From NCBI RefSeq assembly GCF_046506625.1, contig NZ_JBKFFP010000003.1, positions 62,001-126,000 of the forward strand: 64,000 nucleotides of DNA, written 5' to 3'. The DNA is from Zhengella sedimenti (lineage in GTDB: Bacteria > Pseudomonadota > Alphaproteobacteria > Rhizobiales > Rhizobiaceae). The position numbers and the translations under genes were made by a program. The notes under the pieces are model-generated. The model saw only the letters and a program-made list of their open reading frames with translations, made no database searches and was not told where the DNA came from. Every line of letters starts with the position of its first letter. Position 1 is the first letter of the stretch. Below, one piece after another: positions 1 to 7,367 of this stretch.

Positions 1-10
1 ACGATGACGC

Positions 11-781
11 ATGAACGGACCATCGCCGCTGTGGATCGGCACAAGCTGGAAGATGAACAAGACGCTGGCCGAGGCCATGGCCTTCGCCGAAGCGCTGGCG
101 GCGGCAGACGGCGGGCGCGATCCGCGCATCCAGCGTTTTGTCATTCCCCCGTTCACGGCGGTGCGCGAGGTCAAGCGGGCCCTGGCCCAAACCTCGGTCA
201 AGGTCGGTGCGCAGAACATGCACTGGGCCGATGAAGGCGCATGGACGGGCGAGATTTCCCCGGTCATGCTGACCGATTGCGGGCTCGACATGGTCGAGCT
301 TGGCCATTCGGAACGGCGTGAGCATTTCGGCGAGACCGACGAGACGGTGGGACTGAAAGTGGAGGCGGCGGTGCGCCACGGGCTGATCCCGCTCGTCTGC
401 ATCGGCGAGACGCTGGCCGAGCGGGAGGCGGGCCGCGCGAAGGAAGTGCTGGAGGCGCAGGTGCGCGGCGCGCTGAGCCGGCTTTCGGATGAGCAGAAAC
501 AGGCGCTGGTGTTGCTGGCCTACGAGCCGGTCTGGGCGATCGGGGTAAACGGCATTCCCGCAACAAGCGACTATGCCGACGCCCGCCAAGGCGAGATCAT
601 CGCCGTTGCGCAGGATGTACTCGGGCGGCGGGTGCCCTGCCTCTATGGCGGCTCGGTCAATCCGGACAATTGCGCCGAACTCATCTCATGCCCGCATGTG
701 GACGGGCTTTTCATCGGGCGCGCTGCCTGGAATGTCGAGGGCTATCTCGACATCCTGGCGTGTTGCGCCACATCGAACTGA
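11..781 (+). CDS. eryH: Triosephosphate isomerase-family protein, probable L-erythrulose-1-phosphate isomerase
   Basis: A 256-aa TIM-barrel isomerase of normal TpiA length. The N-terminal WKMNK lysine, the GHSERR histidine motif, the AYEPVWAIG catalytic glutamate and the C-terminal GGSV phosphate-binding turn are all present. An RpiB gene follows after 15 bases. In Brucella and rhizobia this tpiA2-rpiB pair is EryH-EryI, which convert L-erythrulose-1-phosphate to D-erythrose-4-phosphate in erythritol catabolism. The tetrose role is inferred from that pairing; the sequence alone only shows a TIM-family isomerase, so an ordinary glycolytic TpiA is the alternative. Upstream ery genes would lie outside the window. 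Confidence 0.85.
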   Translation: MNGPSPLWIGTSWKMNKTLAEAMAFAEALAAADGGRDPRIQRFVIPPFTAVREVKRALAQTSVKVGAQNMHWADEGAWTGEISPVMLTDCGLDMVELGHSERREHFGETDETVGLKVEAAVRHGLIPLVCIGETLAEREAGRAKEVLEAQVRGALSRLSDEQKQALVLLAYEPVWAIGVNGIPATSDYADARQGEIIAVAQDVLGRRVPCLYGGSVNPDNCAELISCPHVDGLFIGRAAWNVEGYLDILACCATSN

Positions 782-796
782 CAAGGAGACAGGACC

Positions 797-1252
797 ATGA
801 AGATTGCCGTTGCCGGAGACAGCGCGGGCGAAGGCCTGGCCAGGGTGCTGGCCGATTACCTCAAGGACAGGCACGAGGTGGACGAGATCTCGCGCACCGA
901 AGCCGGGCCGGATGCCTTTTATGCCAACCTGTCGGACCGGGTCGCCAACGCCGTGCTCGACGGCACTTATGAGCGCGCCATACTGATCTGCGGCACGGGC
1001 ATCGGCGTGGCGATGTCGGCCAACAAGGTGCCGGGCATTCGCGCCGCCCAATGCCACGACACCTATTCGGCCGAACGCGCCGCGCTGTCCAACAATGCGC
1101 AGATCATCACCATGGGCGCGCGCGTGATCGGACCGGAACTGGCCAAGGCGATTGCCGATGCTTTCCTGAAGGAAACCTTCGATCCCGAGGGCCGTTCGGC
1201 GGGCAATGTCCAGGCGATCAACGAGGTCGACGCGAAATACAACGCGCGCTGA
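797..1252 (+). CDS. eryI: RpiB/LacAB-family sugar-phosphate isomerase, probable EryI
   Basis: A 151-aa RpiB-type isomerase. Asp8 in AVAGDSAG, Cys65 in the ICGTGIG loop, His87 and the SNN at 98-100 correspond to the family's catalytic and phosphate-binding positions. RpiB interconverts ribose-5- and ribulose-5-phosphate; next to a tpiA2 gene the rhizobial and Brucella homologue acts on D-erythrulose-4-phosphate, yielding erythrose-4-phosphate for the pentose phosphate pathway. An AAGGAG ribosome-binding site precedes the ATG. It is co-directional with eryH and is the last gene before a convergent iclR. Confidence 0.85.
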   Translation: MKIAVAGDSAGEGLARVLADYLKDRHEVDEISRTEAGPDAFYANLSDRVANAVLDGTYERAILICGTGIGVAMSANKVPGIRAAQCHDTYSAERAALSNNAQIITMGARVIGPELAKAIADAFLKETFDPEGRSAGNVQAINEVDAKYNAR

Positions 1253-1285
1253 GGCGTTCCTTCATCCCCTCCCGGGACCTGACCG

Positions 1286-1316
1286 GGCCGCCGGTGTCCA
1301 TGTTATGCCGGCGGCC
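1286..1316. terminator. Inverted repeat between convergent eryI and iclR
   Basis: Perfect 9-bp arms (GGCCGCCGG and CCGGCGGCC) enclose a 13-base loop in the 78-base gap between two convergent genes. There is no T-run on either side, so intrinsic termination is plausible but unproven. Confidence 0.4.
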
Positions 1317-1330
1317 GGAGATGACCGGCC

Positions 1331-2155
1331 TCAGTCGACCTGCACGCCCGGCCCGCCGGGGCTGAGCCAGAGGCCGATCATGCGGGCAGCCTCCAGCACC
1401 GCGTCCTTCAGTTCGCCATGCAGGCGGGCCTCCTCGACATAGGAATCGACAGCCGTGACATTGATCGAGGCGACCGTCTGGCCGAAACCGTCGCGCACGG
1501 GTGCTGCCACCGTGCAGACACCCTTCTCGAAGAAGGACTGGCTGACGGCATAGCCGCGTTCGCGGTCGCCGCGCAGCATGAAGGCCAGTTCGCCAACCGT
1601 CTTCGGGGTCTGCGGCGAAAAGGGCGGCAGGCGGTCCTCGGGAAACATGGCGCGCAGGTCCGCCTGTGTCAGATCGCAGATCAGCATCCGTCCCATCACC
1701 GTGGCGTGGACGGGAAAGCGGGTGCCCACCTGGACACTGCTGGCAATGGTGGAGCGGGCGGCGTGGCGGATGACATAGACCACTTCCTTGCCGTCCAGCA
1801 CCGCCATGTGGCTGGACAGGCCGGTCTGGTCACGCAGGCGGCGCAGGATCGGCTGGGCGATGTCCACCAGGTCATCGGAGACGAGGTAGCCGAAGCCGAG
1901 CCCCAGAACGGCCGGCCCGAGCCGGAACTTGCGGTCACCATCGGCGACGAGGAAGTTCATCTGCTCCAGCGTGTGCAGCAGGCGGAAGGCGGAGGCGCGC
2001 GGCAGGGCCAGTTGCCGCACGATGTCCGGCGCGCCGAGTACCGGCTGCTCACGCGAGAACAGCATCAGGATGCGCAGCCCGTGCTGGAGTGCGGGGACCA
2101 GATAGGGGTCCTTTTCCTCCCGGGCCGTGGCTTCGATTTCCGCCGTGTCGCTCAT
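1331..2155 (-). CDS. IclR-family transcriptional regulator
   Basis: A 274-aa regulator with an N-terminal winged helix (about residues 20-85, with an RASAFRLLHTLEQ recognition region) and a C-terminal IclR effector domain (about 95-265). It is the last gene of the minus-strand Rieske operon, 15 bases after the reductase gene, so it is probably co-transcribed and controls the cluster. IclR proteins of this type often sense aromatic acids. The palindromes in the 5161-5481 control region are candidate targets. The effector is unknown. Confidence 0.88.
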   Translation of the reverse strand: MSDTAEIEATAREEKDPYLVPALQHGLRILMLFSREQPVLGAPDIVRQLALPRASAFRLLHTLEQMNFLVADGDRKFRLGPAVLGLGFGYLVSDDLVDIAQPILRRLRDQTGLSSHMAVLDGKEVVYVIRHAARSTIASSVQVGTRFPVHATVMGRMLICDLTQADLRAMFPEDRLPPFSPQTPKTVGELAFMLRGDRERGYAVSQSFFEKGVCTVAAPVRDGFGQTVASINVTAVDSYVEEARLHGELKDAVLEAARMIGLWLSPGGPGVQVD

Positions 2156-2170
2156 GCCTTGCCGTTCTCG

Positions 2171-3127
2171 TCAGATGTCCAGGACCAGCCGTTCGCCCTT
2201 GCAGCGCGAGACGCAGATCATCATCGTCTTGCCCGCTTCCTGTTCCGATTTGGTCAGAACCGAATCACGGTGATCGGGAACGCCGTCCAGTACGCGCGTT
2301 TCGCAGGTGCCGCAAATCCCATCCTCGCAGGAGGTGTCGACGGAAACGCCGGCGCGCTGGATGGCCGAGGCGATGCTCTCGCCGGCGGCCACCTCGATGG
2401 TCTTGCCGGCCCTGTTGAGCACAACCGTGATGGCCCGGTCCTCGCCTTCGACCTCGATCGCCTTGGGCGAGAAATACTCGACGTGAACATGGGTCTCCGG
2501 CAGGTGCGCCGTCGCAGCCTCGAAAGCGGCAAGCATGCCGGCGGGACCACAGCAGTAGAAATGCGTTCCTTCCGGCTGGCCGGCAATCGCTGCGCCAACA
2601 TCCATGGGGCCGCCGGCGGTCTCGTCGACATGGAGGACAGGGGCAATGTCCAGTGCCTGCAATTCGCCCAGGAAGGCGGCCCGGTCGGCCGAGCGCACCG
2701 CGTAGTGGAAATCGAAATCACGTCCAAGGGCGGCGAGCCGCCGCGCCATGCAGACCATGGGCGTCACACCGATGCCGCCGGCAATCAGAACGACCTTCGG
2801 CGCGTCCTCGACCAGCGGGAAATGGTTGCGCGGACCGGCAACGGGAATGACGTCGCCGACGCGCAGCGTGCGATGGATGAAGGACGATCCGCCGCGGCTG
2901 GCCGCATCCAGGCCGACGCCCACCGTGATGCGGTCGCGCAAGCCCGGATCGCCCTTGATCGAATAGGACCGGGTGATGCCGTTGGGCAGTGCCAGGTCGA
3001 CGTGGGCGCCGGGCTCATAAGCGGGGACATCGCCGCCATCGGGCAGGCGCAACTCGATTTCGAGAACGTCGCGGGCGGCCCATTCCATCCGGTGGACGCG
3101 CATGTTGCGCGCGGTGTGGTCGGTCAT
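2171..3127 (-). CDS. Phthalate dioxygenase reductase-type ferredoxin reductase (VanB-like)
   Basis: A 318-aa FNR-type reductase with a C-terminal plant-type ferredoxin. RSYSI (53-57) is the flavin motif; GGIGVTP (117-123) and YCCGP (191-195) are nicotinamide-binding motifs; Cys267, Cys272, Cys275 and Cys305 ligate the 2Fe-2S centre. It should pass electrons from NAD(P)H to the Rieske oxygenase encoded two genes upstream, forming a class IA two-component system. I placed the start at MTDHTARN rather than further upstream, because the longer reading frame would overlap the whole RidA gene. Confidence 0.9.
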   Translation of the reverse strand: MTDHTARNMRVHRMEWAARDVLEIELRLPDGGDVPAYEPGAHVDLALPNGITRSYSIKGDPGLRDRITVGVGLDAASRGGSSFIHRTLRVGDVIPVAGPRNHFPLVEDAPKVVLIAGGIGVTPMVCMARRLAALGRDFDFHYAVRSADRAAFLGELQALDIAPVLHVDETAGGPMDVGAAIAGQPEGTHFYCCGPAGMLAAFEAATAHLPETHVHVEYFSPKAIEVEGEDRAITVVLNRAGKTIEVAAGESIASAIQRAGVSVDTSCEDGICGTCETRVLDGVPDHRDSVLTKSEQEAGKTMMICVSRCKGERLVLDI

Positions 3128-3132
3128 GGCGT

Positions 3133-3543
3133 TCAGTCCTGTTGCAGCGAGACGTCGAGATTGGCGAAGGCATCCACCTCGACGAGCAGGTCGGGAAAGA
3201 CGAGCCCGGAGACCTCGACCAGTGTCGAGACCGGGTAGGTGGCGGCAAAGGCGGCCTTGCGCGCCGTGTTCACCTCGTCCTTGCGGGCGATGTCGGTGAC
3301 GTAGATGACGAGGCGGTAGACGTTGCCGGGATGGCCGCCAGCCGCCTTCACCTGGGCGAAGACCTTGTCGAGACAGGCACGTGTCTGGGCCTCCATGCTG
3401 GCGCCGCCGATGGCCTTGCCGTCGCGGCCGCGGGCTGTCACGCCGGACAGGACGATCTCGCGGCCGATCACGAGGCCGTTCGACCAGGAGGCGCCGGGCG
3501 GTTCCGGCACCTCCGGGCAGTCGATCTTCCTGAAGCCTGCCAT
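3133..3543 (-). CDS. RidA (YjgF/YER057c/UK114) family protein
   Basis: A 136-aa RidA-fold protein. It has a family-like N-terminal GREIVLSGVTARG strand and a C-terminal DLLVEVDAFANL segment where the family usually has an arginine-containing motif. RidA proteins hydrolyse enamines and imines, and some relatives act as 2-aminomuconate deaminases in aromatic ring-cleavage pathways. It starts one base inside the Rieske stop codon and lies 5 bases before the reductase, so it is clearly part of the operon. A dedicated deaminase for a nitrogen-bearing intermediate is my inference; general enamine detoxification is the alternative. Confidence 0.88.
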   Translation of the reverse strand: MAGFRKIDCPEVPEPPGASWSNGLVIGREIVLSGVTARGRDGKAIGGASMEAQTRACLDKVFAQVKAAGGHPGNVYRLVIYVTDIARKDEVNTARKAAFAATYPVSTLVEVSGLVFPDLLVEVDAFANLDVSLQQD

Positions 3544-4595
3544 CAGGCGCGGGCCTGCCGTTCGGCTTCGAGCTGTTCGCGGGCGAGCGACGCCATGCGC
3601 CGGCGCACGCGCACGAGGCCCAGGTCATGCTGGTAGAGGATCTCGCGGCCGCGCGGGTCGGTCAGGATGTCCTCCAGCATCACGCGGTCCTGTTCGAGCA
3701 CGTGGTGGTGGCGTTCCTCCAGACGGTTCTTGTAGAGGAAGCGCCAGGCATCGCGCTGCCAGCCGTCCACCTTGCGGCAACGCCAGTGGAAGATCGCCGC
3801 CATGCGCTCGTTGATCGGCGTATACATGCCGACGATGTGGAAATTGCCGCCGGGCCCGCCGGTCTTGGGATATGGGATTTCAAGGCGCAGCCAATGGATG
3901 CCAGTCTCGCCCCATTCGGAGAAGTCGAAGTTGACGCTGCGCTGGCCTTCCTTCTCGAAGATGAAGCCGTTGTCAGTGTCCGTGATGACGAATTTCGCGG
4001 TGGTGTCGCCGAAATTCATGGAATGGGACTGCTTGTGCAGGAAGGTTCCGTGCATCGGGTCCATGACATTGTCGATGACGAAACGGTAGTCGCCCTTCCA
4101 TTCCGCATAGTTCAGGAAATGGCTGTATTCAGGGTCGGAGAGCTGCTCGGGCGCGACGAAGGGCGCCGGGTCCGGGTTCGGGTTGGCGTCGTCGGACACA
4201 TAGGCGAAGATGACGCCGAACCGCTCGATGATCGGGAAGGTGCGCACGCAGCGCATGCCTTCCAGCTTGCAACCGGGGCTTCCCGGCACGGAAACCGCGA
4301 CGCCGTTCTCGTCCACCTGCACGCCATGATAGCCGCAGGCGATACGGTCATCCACGGCAATGCCGCGTGACAGGGGCGCGCCGCGATGCGGGCAGAAATC
4401 CTCAAGGCAGGCGACGGAACCGTCATACTTGCGCCAAAGCACCATCCGGTAGCCGAGACGGAACAGCGAAACCGGGCGGTCCTTGACGAAATGCGACGGG
4501 CAGATGGCCCACCACTGGTTGCGCAGCCCCACCTTGAGGCGCTGTTCGATCATCTCGTCGGTGACGGGAGCATCATTCCTGGGGGTGTCGAGCAT
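3543..4595 (-). CDS. Rieske non-heme iron oxygenase, alpha subunit (VanA-like)
   Basis: A 350-aa oxygenase. The Rieske 2Fe-2S ligands are Cys68, His70, Cys87 and His90 (CPHRGAPL and CGYHG). The catalytic domain carries the bridging Asp179 and iron ligands His182 and His187 in MDPMHGTFLH. The length and absence of a beta subunit fit monomer-type class IA enzymes such as vanillate demethylase or phenoxybenzoate dioxygenase. It would hydroxylate or demethylate an aromatic or heteroaromatic acid. Start chosen at MLDTPRN because GAGGAG lies seven bases upstream. The substrate cannot be read from the sequence. Confidence 0.92.
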   Translation of the reverse strand: MLDTPRNDAPVTDEMIEQRLKVGLRNQWWAICPSHFVKDRPVSLFRLGYRMVLWRKYDGSVACLEDFCPHRGAPLSRGIAVDDRIACGYHGVQVDENGVAVSVPGSPGCKLEGMRCVRTFPIIERFGVIFAYVSDDANPNPDPAPFVAPEQLSDPEYSHFLNYAEWKGDYRFVIDNVMDPMHGTFLHKQSHSMNFGDTTAKFVITDTDNGFIFEKEGQRSVNFDFSEWGETGIHWLRLEIPYPKTGGPGGNFHIVGMYTPINERMAAIFHWRCRKVDGWQRDAWRFLYKNRLEERHHHVLEQDRVMLEDILTDPRGREILYQHDLGLVRVRRRMASLAREQLEAERQARA

Positions 4596-4612
4596 GGTCA
4601 GGCTCCTCGGGG

Positions 4613-4831
4613 TCACGCGCCAAGGCGATTGAGTTCGGAAAGGACCAGTTCGCTGGTCCAGGGGCGGCCGCCGGGCGAGGGCACGGCATCGGCGATCAGG
4701 CTGGAGACGATGCCGTCGACATCGGTGACGCCGGCGGCGAAGGCCTTTTCCAGCGCGTCGGCCAGCAGGTCCTCATACTCCGTGGGGTCCCGGTCCCTCG
4801 ACTGGTGGACCACGATATATTGTTCGGCCAT
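4613..4831 (-). CDS. Small recombinase-like helix-turn-helix protein associated with Rieske oxygenase
   Basis: A 72-aa protein: an acidic N-terminus (about 1-22), a helix ALEKAFAAGVTDVDGI, then PSPGGRPWTSELVLSELNRLG, which resembles the region of serine recombinases that reads new DNA arms. It has no catalytic domain. I recall small proteins of this type beside oxygenase genes but know of no established function. A GGAGG site eight bases before the ATG marks the start. It sits between the 108-aa gene and the oxygenase gene, so it could be a regulator, an assembly factor or an oxygenase partner. Confidence 0.7.
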   Translation of the reverse strand: MAEQYIVVHQSRDRDPTEYEDLLADALEKAFAAGVTDVDGIVSSLIADAVPSPGGRPWTSELVLSELNRLGA

Positions 4832-4833
4832 CG

Positions 4834-5160
4834 TCACTTTCCTCCGTTGCGCACGCGTTCGCGGATCATCTCCCGGACCGGCACGAAATCGTAGGCCGGG
4901 AAGCACTGTGTTTCGAAGACGCCCCAGGCGGAGCGCTCCAGTTCGACATTGACGACATTGAGCTTGGAGGGCGGCAGGCGCAGCGTCACGATCTGGCCGA
5001 AGCCCATGGCCACCACCCAGGAGACGATCTCCACGCCTTCGGGCGGAAACCGTTCCCACCAGTCGGCCTGCTTGAGTCTCGTCTGGATGGCATCGAGATT
5101 GTTCGACTGGTCGTGTTTCAGGAACACGGTCATCAACATCGTCTCGCCGGATGCGTTCAC
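4834..5160 (-). CDS. Conserved small protein of unknown function, first gene of the Rieske operon
   Basis: A 108-aa protein with no signal peptide or membrane segment. Features: TVFLKHDQSNNLDAIQ, a WWERFPPEG stretch, then alternating hydrophobic strands (IVTLRLPPSKLNVVNVELE) and an aromatic YDFVPV tail, suggesting a small ferredoxin-like alpha/beta fold of the muconolactone-isomerase type. I chose the GTG start because AGGAGG lies five bases upstream; ATG at 5139 (MLMTVFLK) is the alternative. As first gene after the promoter region it should be well expressed. I cannot assign a reaction. Confidence 0.65.
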   Translation of the reverse strand: MNASGETMLMTVFLKHDQSNNLDAIQTRLKQADWWERFPPEGVEIVSWVVAMGFGQIVTLRLPPSKLNVVNVELERSAWGVFETQCFPAYDFVPVREMIRERVRNGGK

Positions 5161-5181
5161 CTGCCCCTCCTGATGCGGTGT

Positions 5182-5199
5182 TGTTCCAAATATGAAACA
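5182..5199. promoter_or_regulatory. Candidate IclR-family operator 1
   Basis: An 18-bp imperfect palindrome, TGTTCCAAATATGAAACA, with 14 of 18 positions symmetric. Its outer arms (TGTTyC/GrAACA) resemble KdgR/IclR-class boxes. It lies about 22 bases upstream of the GTG start of the minus-strand operon, where a bound regulator could block that promoter. Confidence 0.45.
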
Positions 5200-5366
5200 A
5201 TTTATCATTATTGAAACAATGCTACGAGGAAAGCGGCGGCCTGTAAAGAGGCAATTGGAAGGACAGATTCTAGACAAAGCTGGTAAACGGGCTCTTGTTC
5301 TGACGAGAACGGATTTTTCATTTATGTCTTGCCAGATCGGAAATCTCGTCATAGCATTTCAATCAA

Positions 5367-5390
5367 GAACAGATTGTTCAAAAATGAACA
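5367..5390. promoter_or_regulatory. Candidate IclR-family operator 2 (nested palindromes)
   Basis: Two overlapping perfect inverted repeats share the TGTTC element: GAACA-GAT-TGTTC (5367-5379) and TGTTCA-AAAA-TGAACA (5375-5390). The arms resemble those of the site at 5182. It is about 90 bases upstream of the ABC transporter ATPase gene. Binding by an IclR protein is inference from arm sequence and context. Confidence 0.45.
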
Positions 5391-5481
5391 GATAACGCGA
5401 GGGAAGCGGACGTGTCTGATCCGAAGGCAACGAAGACGGCAGCACGGGCAGGGGCGTTGGCCGCCGCCGGAGGCAGCGGCC

Positions 5482-6261
5482 ATGGCGCTTGAATACCGCA
5501 ACGTGACCAAGGCCTTCGGGTCGAAGGAAGACGGTACGCTGCTGACCGCGTTGAAGGATGTCTCATTCACCGCCGACGAGGGCGAGTTCGTCGCCATTGT
5601 CGGTCCGTCGGGCTGCGGCAAGAGCACGATGCTCAACATGACGGCGGGTCTCTACCAGCCGACCAGCGGCGAGGTTCATGTCTCGGGCGAACTGGTCACG
5701 CGGCCCAATTCCCATGTCGGCTTCATGTTGCAGAAGGATCTGCTGCTGCCATGGCGGACCATCGAGCAGAATGTCTGCTTCGGGCTGGAGGCGCGCGGCG
5801 TGGGCCGGGCGGAGTGCCGCGAGCGGGCCGCGGCCATGCTGGACCGCTGCCACCTGCACGGGTTCGGCGACTATTATCCGCACCAGCTTTCCGGCGGCAT
5901 GCGCCAGCGCGCGGCGCTGGCCCGCACGCTGGTCATCGACCCGGCCGTGATCCTGCTGGACGAGCCGTTCTCCGCCCTGGATGCGCAGACGAAGATCATC
6001 ATCCAGCGGAATTTCGCGGCCACCATCGAGCAGGAGAACATCACCACGCTGCTCATCACCCACGACCTGGCCGAGGCCGCCTTCATGGCCGACCGCATCC
6101 TGGTGCTGTCGCAGCGGCCGGGCACCATCGTGGAGGAAATCAGGGTCGACCTGCCGGACCGGGGCAATCCCACGGCGCGGCGGCAGAATCCCAAGGCACA
6201 GGTCTACATCAACCGGATGTTCGAGATCCTGAAGCTGAAGGACCAGGAAGAACTCGCGTGA
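5482..6261 (+). CDS. ABC transporter ATP-binding protein, nitrate/sulfonate/taurine (SsuB/TauB) type
   Basis: A 259-aa ATPase with Walker A GPSGCGKST (near residue 41), a Q-loop in VGFMLQKD, signature LSGGMRQR, Walker B VILLDEPF and the H-loop ITHD. It resembles SsuB/TauB/NrtD ATPases, which pair with one permease and a SsuA/THI5-like binding protein, both encoded just downstream. The ATG at 5482 follows a GGAGG by nine bases; in-frame codons upstream are unlikely to be translated. It is the first gene of the long plus-strand operon. Confidence 0.9.
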   Translation: MALEYRNVTKAFGSKEDGTLLTALKDVSFTADEGEFVAIVGPSGCGKSTMLNMTAGLYQPTSGEVHVSGELVTRPNSHVGFMLQKDLLLPWRTIEQNVCFGLEARGVGRAECRERAAAMLDRCHLHGFGDYYPHQLSGGMRQRAALARTLVIDPAVILLDEPFSALDAQTKIIIQRNFAATIEQENITTLLITHDLAEAAFMADRILVLSQRPGTIVEEIRVDLPDRGNPTARRQNPKAQVYINRMFEILKLKDQEELA

Positions 6262-6293
6262 ACCGAACCATCGGAAAAACAAAGAGGGTGAAC

Positions 6294-7268
6294 ATGAAGA
6301 AGCTTTTCAGAACCATCGTGACGGCCGTCTCGCTCGCGGCCATGGCCGGGGCCGCGACGGCCGCGGAGAAAATGACCTATCTCTTCCCGGCGCCGGACTT
6401 CCTGCCGGCCTTTGCGCCTTTCAAGATCGCCATGGCGAAGGGCTATTACACCGATGCCGGACTGGACGTGACCTTCCAGGTCGGCAAGGGCGGCGCCGAC
6501 GTGGCCAAGCAGGTTGGTGTCGGCAATGCGGAACTTGGCGGCGGCATCGGTGACACCGCCATCATCGTGCGGGCCAATGGCCTGCCGATCCGCGGGGTGG
6601 CCGTTCTCGGGGCCAAGGCGCTGACGCAGATCTACTGGCGCAAGGATGCCGGCGTGAATTCGCTGGCGGACCTGAAGGGCAAGTCCGTCGGCGTGCTGTC
6701 CTTCCAGGACACGACCTATTACAACCTGCTCGCCGCGCTGGCGAGCGTCGGGCTGACGAAAAACGATGTCGACATCCAGGCCGTCGGCCCGGCCGGCATC
6801 ATCCAGCTGATGATTTCCGGCGACACGCAGGCCATGTCCGGCACGGTCGAGTGGGCGGGCGCGGTGCGCGCGGCCGGTATCGACGTCGGCATGGTGCCGA
6901 TCAACGACATCTTCCCGGCCATGGCGCAGGCGATCATCGCATCTGACAAGATGATAGCGGAGAAGCCCGAACTGGTGAAGGCCTTCGTGCAGGCCACCAT
7001 CAAGGGCTATGTCGATGTCATCAACGATCCCGAGCAGGCTGCCAAGGACTATGTCGCCGCCGTGCCGCAGCATGCCGGCAAGGAAAAGGTGATGGAAGGC
7101 ATCATGCGCGGCTATATCGACCTCGTCTACGGCACCGATACCGAGACCTTCGGCATGTTCGACGAGGCGCGCATGAAGGCGGTGCAGGACTTCTACCTGA
7201 AGAACGACATCGTCCGCGAGGCGGTGCCGATCGCCGACACCTACACCAACCAGTTCGTCGCCAAGTGA
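6294..7268 (+). CDS. ABC transporter substrate-binding protein, SsuA/THI5-like
   Basis: A 324-aa periplasmic binding protein with a Sec signal peptide (KKLFRTIVTAVSLAAMAG, AxA-type cleavage near residue 24). The mature part begins with a NMT1/SsuA-like FAPFKIAMAKGYYTDAGLDV strand and the typical LADLKGKSVGVLSF hinge. The family binds sulfonates, nitrate, thiamine precursors or aromatic acids. Inside an aromatic-type catabolic operon it most likely captures the pathway's substrate. Start taken at MKKLFRT, giving a proper signal peptide. Confidence 0.9.
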   Translation: MKKLFRTIVTAVSLAAMAGAATAAEKMTYLFPAPDFLPAFAPFKIAMAKGYYTDAGLDVTFQVGKGGADVAKQVGVGNAELGGGIGDTAIIVRANGLPIRGVAVLGAKALTQIYWRKDAGVNSLADLKGKSVGVLSFQDTTYYNLLAALASVGLTKNDVDIQAVGPAGIIQLMISGDTQAMSGTVEWAGAVRAAGIDVGMVPINDIFPAMAQAIIASDKMIAEKPELVKAFVQATIKGYVDVINDPEQAAKDYVAAVPQHAGKEKVMEGIMRGYIDLVYGTDTETFGMFDEARMKAVQDFYLKNDIVREAVPIADTYTNQFVAK

Positions 7269-7284
7269 CGGGCTGACCGGCAAG

Positions 7285-7309
7285 GGGCGCGGCCAGCATG
7301 CCGCGTCCC
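7285..7309 (+). other. Stem-loop between binding-protein and permease genes
   Basis: GGGCGCGGC pairs with GCCGCGTCCC across a 6-base loop (nine pairs, one bulged T). It lies in the 99-base gap between binding-protein and permease genes. There is no T-run, so it may protect the upstream message and favour binding-protein expression rather than terminate. Confidence 0.35.
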
Positions 7310-7367
7310 ATGCCCGCCCTGCGGCCTGGCTGCCGCGAAACCTTTTCCGCCTGCTGGACCGGGACCG

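Larger units (their letters stand above)
5161..5481. promoter_or_regulatory. Divergent control region between Rieske operon and ABC/catabolic operon
   Basis: These 321 bases hold no convincing gene except a possible 26-codon upstream reading frame at 5412-5492. The region is visibly AT-richer than its surroundings. It contains near-palindromes at 5182-5199 and 5367-5390, and TGAAACAAT occurs twice 19 bp apart (5193 and 5212). The position between two divergent catabolic units makes it the likely shared promoter/operator zone for one or both IclR proteins. I could not settle on -35/-10 elements. Confidence 0.65.

Noticed and set aside
1418..3238. A 606-codon open frame on the plus strand across iclR and the reductase gene
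   Set aside because: It is antisense to two clearly recognisable genes, has no family features and is His/Arg/Gly-rich, typical of shadow frames in high-GC DNA.
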